A stretch of 64,000 nucleotides of DNA from Galeruca laticollis (GCA_963921935.1 OY998176.1:51423813-51487812), one strand, 5' to 3'. Shown: positions 35,314 to 48,259, numbered from the stretch's first letter. Made by a program: numbers and translations. The notes: generated by a model from the letters alone, not told the origin.

Positions 35314-37325
35314 TTACATATTTATATATTCCATTTCCATGTGGGCCCATTGTTGTCTATTGCTAGTTATGCGGCCCCAAGTTGATACTGCGAGTTTCTT
35401 TATGTCGTAGTCCCATCTTAAGTTGGGGCGTCTTCTTGGTCTTTTCACGCCTTGGGGATACCATTGCGTTATCTTTGTGGTCCATCTATCGTCTGTCCTT
35501 CTAGCGAGATGCCCCGCCCATTGCCACTTTAGGGATCTGATTCTATTTATGACATCTATCACTTGGGTCTTTTGTCTGATCCAATCAAGCCTTTTTCCAT
35601 CTCTTCTTGTTATTCCAAGCATGCATCGTTCCATAGACCTCTGCGTTACCTGGAATTTTCTAATGATATCAGTTTTCAGGGTCCAGGTTTCACAGCCGTA
35701 TGTTAATACTGGTAGTACGCACTGATCAAACGCTTTCTTTTTCGAACGGAGTGACATTCTAGACTTGAAGATGATAGAGTTCTGTTCAAATGTTCTCCAT
35801 GCTAATTTGATTCTTTTGTTTATTTCTGGAAGTAGAGAGCCTGATATGTGTATTAGTTGACCCAGGTATATGTATTCCTCTACTATTTCCAGGGCAGTGT
35901 CATTAATTGTTATTTCTTGTGCGTTTATCAGTTCGTTATACATTATCTTGGTCTTACTCAGATTTATTTTAAGGCCTACTTCTTTGCTTGCTGCATTCAA
36001 TTCATTTATTTGTTGTTGCATTTCGCCAGGGTTACTCGCTATCAGGATGATGTCATCAGCGAATCTTAGATGGTTCAAGTATTCTCCATCTATATTCAGA
36101 CCTGTGTTGTTCCAGCCCAGTTTTCTGAAGATGCTTTCTAGTTTTGCTGTAAAGAACTTTGGTGATATTGCGTCTCCTTGTCTAACTCCTCTGCTGGTGG
36201 GGAATTCTGGTGTGCCCTCATATATCCTAACTCTCGCTTTGGCTTCCCTATATATATTTGCTAGGGTCTCAATATATGGCTTGTCGACCCCTTGTTCTGT
36301 TAGGGCATTTATTACTGCTCTGGGATATATAGAGTCGAATACTTTCTCAAAGTCGATGAAGGTTAGTGCTAGTGGTTGGTCGTATTCTTTGGTTCGACTG
36401 ATAACCTCTTTGAGGGTATGGATGTGATCTATTGTACTAAAGCCTTTGCGGAATCCAGCCTGTTCTCGTGGTTGGGCCGAGTCTAGTGTATTTTGTATTC
36501 TGTTGTGAATGTTCTTTGTGAATACCTTGTACGTCACTGGTAGTAGACTTATTGGTCTGTAGTTCTTAATGTCTTCTTTGCTGCCTTTCTTGTGGATCAA
36601 CACTATAAGGGCGCTGTTCCACTCTTTAGGTATGCTCCTGGACATCAGACAGTTCGTGTATAGTTTGGCAAGGTACTTCCATGTTTTAGCTCCTGCATAT
36701 TTGAGTATTTCGGTCGTGATGCCGTCATTTCCCGCTGCTTTGCCATTTTTCATGCTTTTCAGTGCCATTTCTACTTCCTCCACCAATACTTCTGGTATGG
36801 CATCTTCTGAGTGTTCTATTATTTCTCCCAAATTTTCAGGGGCCTTGTATAGGTCTCCATAGAATTTGGCTTCTAGGTCTATTATTTCATTCCTGTCTGT
36901 GGTTCTTGTGTTTCCATCAGTTAATGCAACTATCTGTCTTTTCCCTATTATTAGTGCCCTTTTTGCATTTTTGTAGCTTTTACGGTTTTCTATTGTTGTT
37001 TGTACCAGTTTCTCGTTGTAATTTCTGATATCTTCTGCGATTTTCTTTCGTATCGTCTTGCACAGTTCGGTGTATTCAATTCTTTGAATATTTGTTCTCT
37101 TTTTCATTTCTCTTCGTTTTTGTAATAGTGCTTTTGTTTCCGGAGTTAGTTTTTTGTGTTCACCTCGTTGTTGCAGATCTCCCACTTCTACGGCGCAGTT
37201 TCGAATTGTGTCTATCAGTTCAGAGTTGTTTTATTCCACTTTTTGTAGTCTTTCTTCTAGTAGTGCTTCATATTGGTGAGAGTTCTCTTTCAGCCTTTCG
37301 TTGTTAATGTTTTTCGTTGTGTGTA
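35314..37325 (-). CDS. RTE-clade LINE reverse transcriptase, 5'-truncated but long open frame
   Basis: A frame of over 620 codons runs from about 37,230 to a stop at 35,314; the first apparent codon is not a true ATG and the frame continues upstream past a TAA at 37,233-37,231 to about 37,325, so the 5' end is truncated. RT motifs in order: MKNGKAAGNDGITTEILKYA, LIVLIHKKGSKEDIKNYRPI, QAGFRKGFSTIDHIHTLKEV, LTFIDFEKVFDSI (catalytic Asp), GVRQGDAISPKFF, LRFADDIILIA (FADD) and TYGCETWTL. The C-terminus has the RTE-like WAGHLARRTDDRW and basic RPRRRPNLRW tail. The upstream endonuclease is missing. An active enzyme would reverse-transcribe element RNA at a nicked target. Few lesions suggest a young copy. 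Confidence 0.92.
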
Positions 37326-38874
37326 TATTTATATATATATATTAAAACATATCCCCTATATAAATTCTAAAGAAAATATTGAAATAAGGAAAATGTGCAT
37401 ATTTGGATGTAATACTAGTGATACACACTGTATTATCAATAATTTTAAAGTTTCAATATACAAATAAATTTTGACATTTCAATTTCGGATGACATTAATG
37501 CAGAATATACTTTATAACGATTTGAAAACAAGAATACAGATGTCTCTGTTAGCAAAATTGCAATTTTACTAAAAGAATAAAAATCTCCCTTTGTTATAGG
37601 AAAACGTAAATTTATAAATTAAAAAAAAAAAGAATTTTTTGGTAACCAAAGGAGATGAGAATTATTCATATAGAAAGTTGAGTGAGTTGATTTTGATATC
37701 CCCACGAGGCAACATCGAAATAAGAATTGCCTCAAATTTATTTAAAAATATCATAGTAATTTATATGAATATTATCAGATCATCAAATCCTGCATTGTAA
37801 AGCCAGTGCGTGCATAATAAGCAACGAATTGCATCGATAAAGTGCGGGTGATTTTCCGATTTCTGAATTATTAATTTAGAAAGTTGTTCCTGAATTCTGA
37901 ACACGGTTTAGAATACGAACGAGTTAACCAGTACCTAGTTGGTGAGTCCTGTCCAGTTTATTTACATTATTTCTCGAGAATTAATAGGTCTTTATTAAAA
38001 ATATTTCAAAATTAGATGCATCTTATGGTAATAAATTCGATTGAAATTACAGTAACGTTACTCAAATAAAATTCAACGTCAAGCGAAGATAATTTTGGAA
38101 TAGACAATTTAAACGGAAATTTGCGTATTTTGACATTGATATACATCAAGTATATAATCAAACATTTTGAACTTTGATAAATTATTTAGCGAGTAGATTT
38201 AAAATTATAGGTTGTTTTAATTTTAAGGTTGATAGAAAATTCTATCTTTGTTTCTGCGTTTATAATATTTTTGAAAAGTTCTAATTTCTTGTAATTTGTT
38301 ATTTGATAATATATTATATAAATTTGAATCCCAATCACTCTTTGGTACTCATTTCATATTCATTTCTCATTGTATTTGATAATTTTCAGGCTATAGAAAT
38401 TTTGATATAATAAGTGACATTTGGTTAATTTCCTGACAGTAAAATCATATATGTCATAAGATAATTTAATTGTCTCGTAGTATATTGAAGAAGCAGTTAC
38501 TCTAGATTTGGAATAGCGTAATACGTAATTTGAAAAAAATTTTAAAAATTTATAAATTTGAATTATTATTTGAAATCTTTGATCCTTCCCTGAGATAAGA
38601 GTGAGTAAGTCGATTGTGTATTGATTTATCTTTCACAATATAAAATTTAATATTCATCTGAGCCGGGCATATTAATTTGACAACTGCTGTCAAAAAAATT
38701 CAATAGGTTATATTCAGTGGTAAAGGCATATTCACAAGAGTGTAGTTACAATCATAAATTGTGACATCAACAAATAAAATTCATATCGTATAAATTCATA
38801 AATTAAACTATTAAATAATTAATATAATTATTTGTCACCCAAACGTGGGGCAAATATTATTAAACATAGAATAT

Positions 38875-38905
<31 letters not shown>

Positions 38906-39339
38906 CAAACATCATATTTGTCAATATCACTTCAAAACGATTTAGTTTAATTAAACTTGATTGGATTTTATGATGATGATATAGATTCATTAGATCACTA
39001 TTTCGAATACTTTGACAGTCACACGTTATAGTTCTGTTTCCGTACCTTCTCATAGCTTGATCAAGGATGCAAAAAGTCTGAAATAGCAGTTGACACCAAT
39101 TATGATTTACTAGAAATCTACATTTTATTTGAGAAACCACCCCATGAGGATATTTTCTATAATTACAATCCGATCATGGAGATCAATAAACAATTTTCTT
39201 GAAACTAACTTAATTAGGGGGCAATATTCTTTATTGCTAAGATCCGATTCACTAGTATACCCTCAGTGTTAATAATTTAGCAACACTGCAGGTTTCATTA
39301 GATGCGCTCAATACTCTGCTTTGAACTAAGTCACTTAAA
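37326..39339. other. AT-rich intergenic stretch; short (AT)n at 38,880-38,906
   Basis: Nothing with coding homology seen. The only clear structure is a 26-bp AT repeat. Confidence 0.5.
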
Positions 39340-39890
39340 CTATCTGACTAACTCAACAGCTTGATCCTGTTGAGCCTTCTTTCTCAACAGATTGGTATTG
39401 TCGAGGAGCTGGAAAACCTAAATGTTCCATGTTGGAGTAACCGTTGTCCATGGCTAATTACGAATTTGGCTATGGTCTGGTCAAAAGTTTATAGATCTAG
39501 ATCCCTATCACGGCAGTACCAGGGTGTATCAACAATTATCCTTAATAATTCACTTTGAAATCGTTGGATAACTTGAGTACTACTTTTACTGGCACAGCCC
39601 CAATGCTGTGTACCAAATGTTCAAGAGCGTTTCATTATCTGCTTGTAAAGGAGCAGTTTGTTGTTTGTGGATAACTTAAAGATTCTTCCTAGTGGTCATT
39701 ACATCTTTTTATATTATATCACAATCTCTTCGCGTTGTTTTTTAACGTGGAATCTCCAGCGAAATTTAGGGTCGAGTATCATTACCAAATACTGTGCACT
39801 GTTATTGATTCTTATTTGATAATTTAGGTCTCGTTTATTGGTAAAGTTAAAATGATTTGCCATATCATCAGCAAATTTAGATACATTCAT
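39340..39890 (-). pseudogene. Jockey-like LINE RT C-terminal fragment
   Basis: On the minus strand the sequence reads KFADDMANHFNFTNKRDL (a decayed ADD motif near 39,875), INNSAQYLVMILDPKFRWRF, NKLLLYKQIMK, GTQHWGCASKSSTQVIQRFQ and IVDTPWYCRDRD, ending in RRLNRIK near 39,365. This order and wording (YLG-like block, TYGIQLWGCA-type motif, IQRFQ, APWY-type motif) is characteristic of Jockey-clade RT C-termini. Stops occur at several places. Both ends are truncated. Confidence 0.75.
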
Positions 39891-41469
39891 AAAGTGAGCT
39901 GAAGAATTTGAGTCGATTAAAGTGTATGCTGAAGTTACAGATCTCTTCTAAAATCGCATAATTATATGACTAGAATAAAATTGAAAAATTATCACTGATT
40001 GCAATCATTGAAGTATATTATCAGGTGGATTCTAACGTAAATTAAAAATCGATTTATCAACTGCTTCTCATCAAAATTGCCTCGAGAAGTTATAGACCAA
40101 ACGACGATTTATTTTTACTAGGTCTCATTTTCTCTTCTGCATATTAACTAAGAGCAATTTCACGACATCTTCGTTTTGGTGAGAGATCTGAATTCTAAAT
40201 GTTTCACGGAGTACGGAGTGGTTTTTGGTTTCGTCTTCCTGAAACTGAAAAGTACATTTTAATTAGCTGTTTTGGCGTCGGTTGGAAGTGTAAAATGTCG
40301 TTATTAACTTTACACGTCTCTAAAGTCTTTTTAACACGTGTTTCTTCTCTTTGGCAGTAATTATTATCTTTTTGGGGTGTATGTATCTAATTATTAAAGT
40401 GTCATGCTTGATTGAGAAGTTAATATATCAGTTTGAGAAATGTGATTATTTGATTAGTGTTTAGTTTCATTGCTGCGAATATGAATTACTTATTATCAAA
40501 TTATTATCCTCAGTAAATTTATCATTTATTTCTGGTTCAAGTGAATTACAATGGCAAAGGGTATTTGTAAAATTATTATATATTAGAAGGAGACGTACTT
40601 TTTCCGACTTGGTAAGGAATTATCAAAAATTAAAGATGAACTGTGGTATATTAACCCTTTGACTCACGAGTTTTTGTTTCAAGAGATAAAAATAATATTT
40701 TGTCATATCGTCGGTCCAATGCCAAAACATGAATGTGTAAAAGCATGATTTGGAGATATTTAGGTTTTAAAGTTTCAATACTCTGTGAACAATCAGACTT
40801 TCGTAGGACTAACTTAATTTTTTGGCAAATATAGAATCTATTTTGACGGTTTATCACCTGCTCATTATGTTTTTGCTCATTAGCCCCCCTCCTTCCAAAA
40901 TGTCACATTCATTGCTTTGACATTACTTATTTTTCCTTCAAATCACTTACAGTACAATAAGAAAACAATAAGACACAATCGTTTTCAATATTTTTCATTT
41001 GAAAAATTATGAAGTAGGAAATAATTTCCATTTGGGAAACTAGGATCAACTCAGGATTTATTAAAGTAAGAAAAGAAACAACTTAGCTATCTTCTACATT
41101 ATTGAAAAAAAAAACTATAAAATCTTAAAAGGAATTCTCATGACAACGTTGTATTAAAAAGACTATGAAGGAAATTAATCTGTTCAAGTATAAAGTAGTA
41201 TGATTTAATTTTCCTCCGCGTCAGTATTTTCGCTGTCATCTCTTTCGGACAATCTATCCCCAATAATATCACTATATTTGAATGACCTGTCAAATATGTA
41301 ATGAATTTTTGGGATCGTGAAATCACTGAAATCAGAACACATTTTTTGTGAATACTGATATTTTGGCTTTGCAATGGGTAACTCACAATCATACGATTAT
41401 TTTAACTACCGCTTTTGGCCGACCGCGAATTTTTTTCATACAGTTTATCTCTTAAAACTCCTCGTTAAA
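39891..41469. other. AT-rich intergenic stretch, nothing recognised
   Basis: Short ORFs (for example 41,138-41,392, minus) show no family resemblance. Confidence 0.45.
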
Positions 41470-42955
41470 ATATATTTTGTAATGAAATTAACTGCCTCAA
41501 CCCTTACTTTGTGGAATCTACTCATATTAGTGTTTTAAATGAAACTTACTGTTTCTAGTTAACTCCACAGTTTATTGAAAAATGTTAAATATTCAAAAAA
41601 ATTGACAATTGTTTCGATATTACCTAAATATCATCGTCAGAATGACAGAAGATAAATATCATTTGATGCCTACCTGATGACCTATCTTGTGATTTACTTA
41701 ATATATGTTAATGGAAAAAAGAAGAAATGATATTACAAATATTGAATCTTGGATATGATTAACCCTATGAGGATATCCTGGATAACATTTTCCCAATTAA
41801 GATCACTATAACTGTGCAATGATATAGAAAACCAGGAAAACTATATCTGCTGATCTTTACAATTATTACTTAAGAGGACAGTTTAAATGTGGAGAACTCC
41901 CTGGATTTATCTGTTCATTGACGACTTCATATTGTGGGTTTCTTAAGTGTCTTCTAATTCCTACTTCTTCAAGGAAATCCAGTTCATGTTTCTTATCACA
42001 AATATGTAGTACTTCTAGTTCTGTTTTAGGTGTCAATGAATGATTGGTGTCAAGTAGATGTCTGAAGTAGTGGTATTTATCTGGTTGTTTCAATCTGCAT
42101 GTTCGCAAGTGTTTACTGTATCGAATTTCAGAATTTATAAGGGTCTGACCCAAATAGACATTCTGGACATTTCAGTTTATATATACCAGATATCTTTAAT
42201 GGTAATATATTTGTTTTTACATTTAATATATTTGAACTTTCTTTCTGTTCCAGAAGAAATTGTTGTATTTGTTGCTAGTGATATTATCTCTGAAATATTA
42301 CTAAAAATATTTCCTGCATATATAATGGTTTTATAAGTTTTGATTTCTTTAGTTTGTTTAGGAAATATGAGTTGTAATGCCACTTTTTCCTGTTTTTTTA
42401 TTAATTCGTTCATTTATCATATGTAATGGGTAACCGTTGGATGTTGCTATTTGTTTAATTGTGTTTATATATCAAAATTACATTTGTACATAGGAACTGA
42501 AAATGCTCTATGTATCATTGATTTATATGCCGCCATATTATGGGACATGGGATGATTGGAGCTGTATGGAGTAGTCACATCAGTGTGTGTTGGTTTTCGG
42601 TGAATCGATTAATCAAGTACATTATTAACTCTTTGAATTTTTAAATCAAGAAAATTAATTGAACTATGTTTTTCAACTTCTAATGTAAATTTAATTTTCG
42701 GGTGTAAATTATTAATGTGGTTGAAAAATATATCTAATTGGCGTTCATTACCCATAAAACAAGCTAATATGTCATCTACATATCTATAACAAAATAAAAT
42801 ATTTTTTGAAATTTTACTTTCAAAGATTTATCTTTCTAAACTGTCCATAAAAGTATAAATGTAAAATTGGCGATATAGGATTTCCCATTATATATCTTAT
42901 TGTCAAAAGTGAAATAATTCTGATTATTACATACATCAAATAAATTAAGGCATTT
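41470..42955 (-). mobile_element. PLE-3, 3' part: RT C-terminus, GIY-YIG, 3' UTR and terminal repeat
   Basis: On the minus strand the RT resumes at the block before IYIQN (42,955) and runs with breaks through the YVDD region (YVDDILACF at about 42,785-42,755), the linker (42,413-42,177) and the GIY-YIG/HLL region (42,153-41,866, QTLINSEIRYSKHLRTCRL). The GIY motif is intact here. The 3' UTR includes the best hammerhead candidate. The element ends at the PLE ORF-start boundary (41,470-41,530). Its 5' part continues at 44,316 beyond the LINE-E insertion. Confidence 0.85.
41590..41665 (-). ncRNA. Candidate hammerhead ribozyme variant (PLE-3), best preserved
   Basis: On the minus strand: CUGACGA (41,640-41,634), an extra U (41,633), a perfect 6-bp stem II GAUAUU/AAUAUC with loop UAGGU (41,632-41,616), GAAAC (41,615-41,611), AAUU and GUC (41,606-41,604). 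The order and bases match the hammerhead core; the predicted cut is after the C at 41,604. Stem III is minimal and self-complementary (ACAAUUGU), which favours dimeric action. Stem I can form UUCU/AGAA-like and AUU/AAU pairs around the core. It lies in the PLE terminal repeat, where hammerheads are known in this element class. Confidence 0.65.
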
Positions 42956-44315
42956 GACAGTGTCGATCATAACAAGCTTTTATTGGTTTTGGAGAATGCA
43001 TGATTTAGGGGTATGGCTTACAAGCTACTTGTGAGTTACTTGCACGAAAGAGTGCAGTGTGTGAATGTTGGTGAAGCCCACAGTGAATTCAAAATTGTAA
43101 AATATGGAGGACCCCAAGGAACAGTCCTGAGACCAATCCTCTTTAACCTATACCTTAATGATATATTTTTTCAGGACACAGAGGGAGAAATTGTGAGCTT
43201 TGCTGATGACACCGCTGTATTCTATAAAAATTACAATTGGTTAACTCTCAAGAATGACATCGATATCGATTTTGTTAAAATAATTGATTTTTTTGATAAC
43301 AGACTACTCACAATAAACTATAAAAAAACCTTTTTTTTGCCGTTTACTTCATACAGCACCGACTTGCCATCATTTGAGCAAATATCTATTACTGTGTCCA
43401 CAAGAGAAATGGTTCATATCAAAACATCAAATAAAATTGAATATCTCGGAATTTTCCTTGATTCCCATTTACCATGGGATCACCAAGTAAATTATTTAAT
43501 AAGAAAAACTTAGATTTGTACTATATACTCTCATCGAGTATCTACAAAAAGTCCAAAAAAGTATTTTAAAACTTTTATTTCACAAACCCAGAAACTACCC
43601 TACAACTCAGCTCTACCAAGAAACTGGAGTACTAAACATCTGCCAACTATATGTTAAAGTCATTTTACTAAAGCAATATAAAGAAAAGCCACTCTAAAGG
43701 CAATTCAACATAGTTATCCAACCAGATATAAGGAAAGTGCTGCCGAAATACCATTAATGAAAAAGGCTATAGGTAAAAAAAGTTTCACATACCTGGCTCC
43801 AAAGTTATATAATCAATTACCGTCTGATTTGAAAATAATTAACTCTTCAAGTTTATTAAAAAAAAAATAAAGAACTGGATCCTATCTTTTCCGGCCGATA
43901 TAATGCAAAACTTTATTTCTCCTCGAAATGAAACTTATTATAGTCTGTCAATTTAATCGTGATTTGTAAAACCAGAAAATTTTTTGTCTTATCGATATTC
44001 TGAATAATTTTGCTTACGTTTATGTTGTGGTTTTGTGTTATTGCTCATATTTACATTCATTGAAATATTCCCATATATATTTAGGATGTTTGTCTTTGTA
44101 ACTGATGGCTTTTTAAATTCTATACAACTACTTCTTATGATAAATGAACTATCACATTCACGCACAAGCCTTGCATTTGTGAATGTACGCTCTTTTGCGA
44201 TGAAAATGGGTGACTACTCAACTTATTTAAATATGTTTGTATCTTTTGAATGTATATTTAATTATTGTAACTGTAACTGAGGCAAATAAAGATTATTATT
44301 ATTATTATTATTATT
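42956..44315 (+). mobile_element. LINE-E: 5'-truncated LINE with (ATT)n tail, nested in PLE-3
   Basis: It begins inside RT domain A (AFDSVDHNKLL). A 166-codon open stretch at 43,013-43,513 holds SYLHERVQCVNVGEAH, YGGPQGTVLRPILFNLYLND and VSFADDTAVFYK (FADD), then IEYLGIFLDSHLPW. The C-terminal part (PTRYKESAAEIPLMKKAIGK, YNQLPSDLK) is frame-broken. The sequence GGCAAATAAAG and an ATT run (44,292-44,315) form the 3' end. The motif set resembles CR1/L2/Jockey-group LINEs. The PLE sequence resumes right after the tail. Confidence 0.85.
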
Positions 44316-45408
44316 TCTGATATTATTCCTAAATTAGTATTTTTATCTTCTAGTAACTTTATTACAAGTATTAGACATTTTTTAGGACAAATTTTAGTGA
44401 ACATATTGGTAACATCAAATGAAATAAGCTTGCAAGTTGAATGCTTCTAATTTTTTGATCAGTTCCCTTGAATTTCGAATTGAATATTAACTATTAAGTA
44501 TATTGTTGAGTTTCTCTGCCAATATATTATTAGGAGTATTAACATAAGAAACTACAGGTCTAATTGGTTTCGTTATTTTATGTAATTTAACGGTTCCATA
44601 TAATTGTGGAAAATGAGGATTCTTATTTATGATTAACCTCTTTTCGTAATCAGTGAAAAGATAATTTGGATTATCAACAATATCTCTAATATTATTTGAA
44701 AACTTTTTTGTTGGGTCTTCTCTAAGAACTTTTACATCGCTAGATTCTATAAAGTTATATATCTTTGTATTATAATCATTAGTTGTCAATATGACAGTAG
44801 CGTTCCCCTTGTCAGATTTTGTAACTGTTAGGTTATTATCTTCTACTTTCTTTTCTATTGAATTTGAAACTGTTATGTCATTTTTTGTTCGACGTTTATC
44901 TTTTGAAGGTTCAATATTTTTGATTAAATTTTTAGTTTCTCATCAAGAAAATTATTTGAATTTGATTTTTAAGCTATTTCTGACTCTGTAGCCAGTATCT
45001 ATTCAATATTGTTCGTAAATTTTGGTGGTATGCTGTATTTTGAACCTTTATTTAATAATTCTATTTCACTATCGGTAAAATTATTGTCTGAAAGGTATTC
45101 ATATCGTGGTGCGAGTGTGTTGGTATGTGGGTACTTACAGTTCCATGATGTTCACAGTATTGAACTCTATGTTGTGTGTTCAAGTTTCTGTAGCTTTTGT
45201 TCTTGTTTCTTAAATTTCTTATGCTCCATCGTGCTGACACTTTCTCTGATTTTGTCATCTAAACAGTCAAACTCTACTGGATGTAGTTGGAACGTGACTT
45301 CAGAATGTACCACTTTTATATAATTGTCTAAGGAGTCCATTATTCTGACCATATCTTACATTCCTCTTTCAGCCAAACTCGTTGAGCACATTTTATAGCT
45401 TTTTGTGC
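44316..45408 (-). pseudogene. PLE-3, 5' part: N-terminal region and RT start, broken
   Basis: On the minus strand the N-terminal region reads DSLDNYIKVVHSEVTFQLHP (45,320 on), then a Lys-rich stretch, then 44,789-44,487 with LYGTVKLHKITKPIRPVVS, the PLE RT motif. It ends with GIISD at the LINE-E insertion point (44,316). Compared with PLE-4, about four bases (TATA) are missing at the LINE-E junction. At 45,408 it abuts plus-strand PLE-4. Confidence 0.82.
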
Positions 45409-46652
45409 AAAAAATTAAATGCATTCTACTTGCAAGATAGCTTTAAGCTTATTTCAATTGATGTTACCAATATGTTCACTAAAATTCCTCCTAAAGAATG
45501 TCTAATACCTGTAAGAAAGTTACTAGAAGATAAAAATATTATTCCAGGAATAATATCAGATATACTTAATTTATTTGATGTATGCATTAATCAGAATTAT
45601 TTCACTTTTGACAATAAGATATATATTCAAAATGAAGGATTACCAATGGGAAGCCCTATATCACCTATTTTAGCAAACATTTTTATGGACAATTTAGAAA
45701 GAAAGATCTTTGAAAGTAATATCTCGAAAAATATTTTATTTTGGTATAGATATGTAGATGACATATTAGCTTGTTTTATGGGTAGTGAACGACAATTAGA
45801 TGTATTTTTCAACCACATCAATAATTTACACCCGAAAATTAAATTTATATTAGAAGTTGAAGAAAATAGTTCAATCAATTCTCTTGATTTAAAAATTCAA
45901 AGAGTTGATAATGTACTTGATTATTCGATTCACCGAAAGCCAACACACACTGCTGTGACTATTCCATACAGTTGCAATCATCCCATGTCCCATAAACTAG
46001 CGGCATATGATTCAATGATACATAGAGCATGTTCAGTTCCTATGAACAAATGTAATTTTGATAGAGAGATTAACACAATTAAACAAATAGCAACATCCAA
46101 CGGTTACCCATCACATGTGATAAATAAACTAATTAGTGAAAAAGAGGAAAAACTGGCAATACAACTAATATTTCCTAAACAAACTAAAGAAATAAAAACT
46201 TATAAAACCATTACATATGCAGGAAATATTTCTAATAATATTTCAAAGATAATATCTTTAGCAACAAATACAACGATTTCTTTCAAAACAGAAAGTAACA
46301 TAAGTACAAAATTGTTGAATGTAAAAACAAAAATATCACCATTAAAGAAATCTGGTATATATAAACTTAAATGTCCAGAATGTAATGCTGTCTATTTGGG
46401 TCAGACCCTTAGAAATTTTGGAATCCTATACAGTGAACACTTACAAGCATACAGATTAAAACAACCAGATAAATCCCACTACGTCAGACATCCACTTGAC
46501 ACCAATCATTCATTGACACCTAATACAGAACTAGAAGTATTATATATTTGTGATAAGAGACAAGAACTGGATTTCCTTGAAGAATTAGAAATTAGAAGAC
46601 ACTTAAGGAACCCACAATATGAAGTCGTCAATGAACAGATAAGTCTAGAGAA
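45409..46652 (+). CDS. PLE-4: Penelope-like RT C-terminal half plus GIY-YIG endonuclease, open
   Basis: An uninterrupted frame of about 410 PLE codons starts mid-RT at KLNAFYLQDSFKLISIDV and contains ISIDVTNMFTKIPPKECL (catalytic Asp), LPMGSPISPILANIFMD and YVDDILACF. The linker is followed by SGIYKLKCPECNAVYLGQT, the GIY-YIG motif with the CxxC insert typical of Penelope-like elements, and the RNFGILYSEHLQAYR catalytic-helix region. The frame's extra N-terminal codons come from antisense PLE-3, and the last 20 or so codons to 46,722 are non-PLE, because the copy stops at 46,652. RT and endonuclease motifs are intact, but the N-terminal third and the 3' UTR are missing, so it cannot move alone. 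Confidence 0.88.
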
Positions 46653-48259
46653 AAAAGGTAGGGGAAGTGTGCCTTTGATGGACCCCTTAAGGAAATTCCA
46701 TTATATTTTTTTGCTTTTGTAGTTATTAATCTTCTTTTTATGTAAATCTCTACTCAATGCAAATATGATCATAGTGTAGGGTGAATTTGTTAACAGGTAA
46801 TTGTCTGTTTAATAGCGCCAGAGTTTTTTTTATGAAGCCAAGGGGTCCATCATTCGCGCATATGCGCCTATGTCGGCCCTCCAAAAAATTAAAACAAATA
46901 AAATTATTTTGAAAGGTTTATTTAACAAAATTATCGTTGTACCAAGAACAAAGTAGCATTGAATAAACGACAAACATTTCTTCTACATTTATGCAAAAAA
47001 CAACACTTTTGTGAAACACATTTAATGGAAAAAGTGGTTCTTTTTTGCACTAGTGCAACAAAATTTTTGTTGCACTCATCTGTCATTATTGTCAGTTTTG
47101 TGATGATTTATGACAAACATAATCCTGCTCTAATACAGAAATAATATATGTATATCTTACTACTTAGTCTCAACGAGTTACAATTATTACAAAAATATTT
47201 GATTATTTAAAGTTTTAATGGTCAAAGCGAAAACCAGCTATGATTAAGTACGGACAAGGTGGAGTTACAAAAAAAAATAAGAACGGTTAAGTTTGAGTTC
47301 CTAATATATCATATTCTAATTTTCCAGTTTTTGCATGAATGTCGAAAAAATATTATACGCAACTCGTGCAAAACGTGTTTTTTGCACTCGACAAGTTGGA
47401 CAACTTCACGTCGCGTGCAAAAAACACTCACTTTTTGTACTTGTTACATAAATAACTATTTTTCGCTTTAACAAAACAGAAAGAACCAAAATTAAATGCA
47501 TAATTCACAAATGAATGATTTGCAACAATAGGGACCGAGAAACATGAAGTTTATGCCATCTGCCGTGAAAAAACACAAACAATTTGATGTAAACACTATT
47601 AGTAGTATTAGTAGTTTTGTATAATCAGCGTTTATAAATGTTCATTTTTTAAAACTGATATTGAATGTTTGTGATGTCCTCATCAAAAGTATCTTTCTCT
47701 ATTCATGGCTGTTCAAATATGCTGTATAAAAATACTACGCAGTTGAAATTTGATAGTTTCCCCGAAAATTCATTGAACACTGCGTGGATAACCTTAAAAC
47801 GTCAAAAATGGATAAATGCAGTAAAAACCCATATGTGATTTAATTGTTCTAATTAAAACATTTTGTTAACTATTATTTTGATTATTATCGAGAGAATAAA
47901 ATGTTCTTTTCTGTACGATTTCATTGATTGTATGAAATAAAAAACTAGCTATGTGTTTGCTCGCTTTAATATTATATAAGAAGTCCAAATAATTAAATAC
48001 TATTAAGGGGAAGAAAGTAAACATTTGTAGAAAACGAATCGCTACAAGTTTTTTAATTTCAGAAAACATCGGAAAGATGGTGAATAAAATAAAAATACTA
48101 GAATTTACAGTGCTCGTTTTGTCAATAATCAAAAATCAGATAATCCCCTACACCCATCTTACATACCAACAATTTTTCCTGGCAAAGAAAATAAAAAGAT
48201 TAATTTATTTTTTGCATTTTGTATGTTGTTTATTATACTGTTTACATCACAATGTTTTC
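46653..48259. other. Intergenic stretch with a 13-bp inverted repeat
   Basis: TGATGGACCCCTT at 46,676-46,688 recurs inverted at 46,840-46,852. The first lies in a segment starting GGTAGGGGAAGTGTGCC that looks like a pogo-type transposon end, but no matching far end was found. The remainder is AT-rich without genes. Confidence 0.4.

Noticed and set aside
35857..37028. Several plus-strand hydrophobic ORFs over the RTE
   Set aside because: They are antisense shadows of the RT frame.
41665..41690. CTGATGA at about 41,674 as a hammerhead core
   Set aside because: It is on the strand opposite to the PLE sense, has no GAAA or stem II in register, and the other PLE copies read CTGATGT.
46855..46866. 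GCGCATATGCGC perfect palindrome
   Set aside because: Short and isolated; no link to a repeat end or known binding site.
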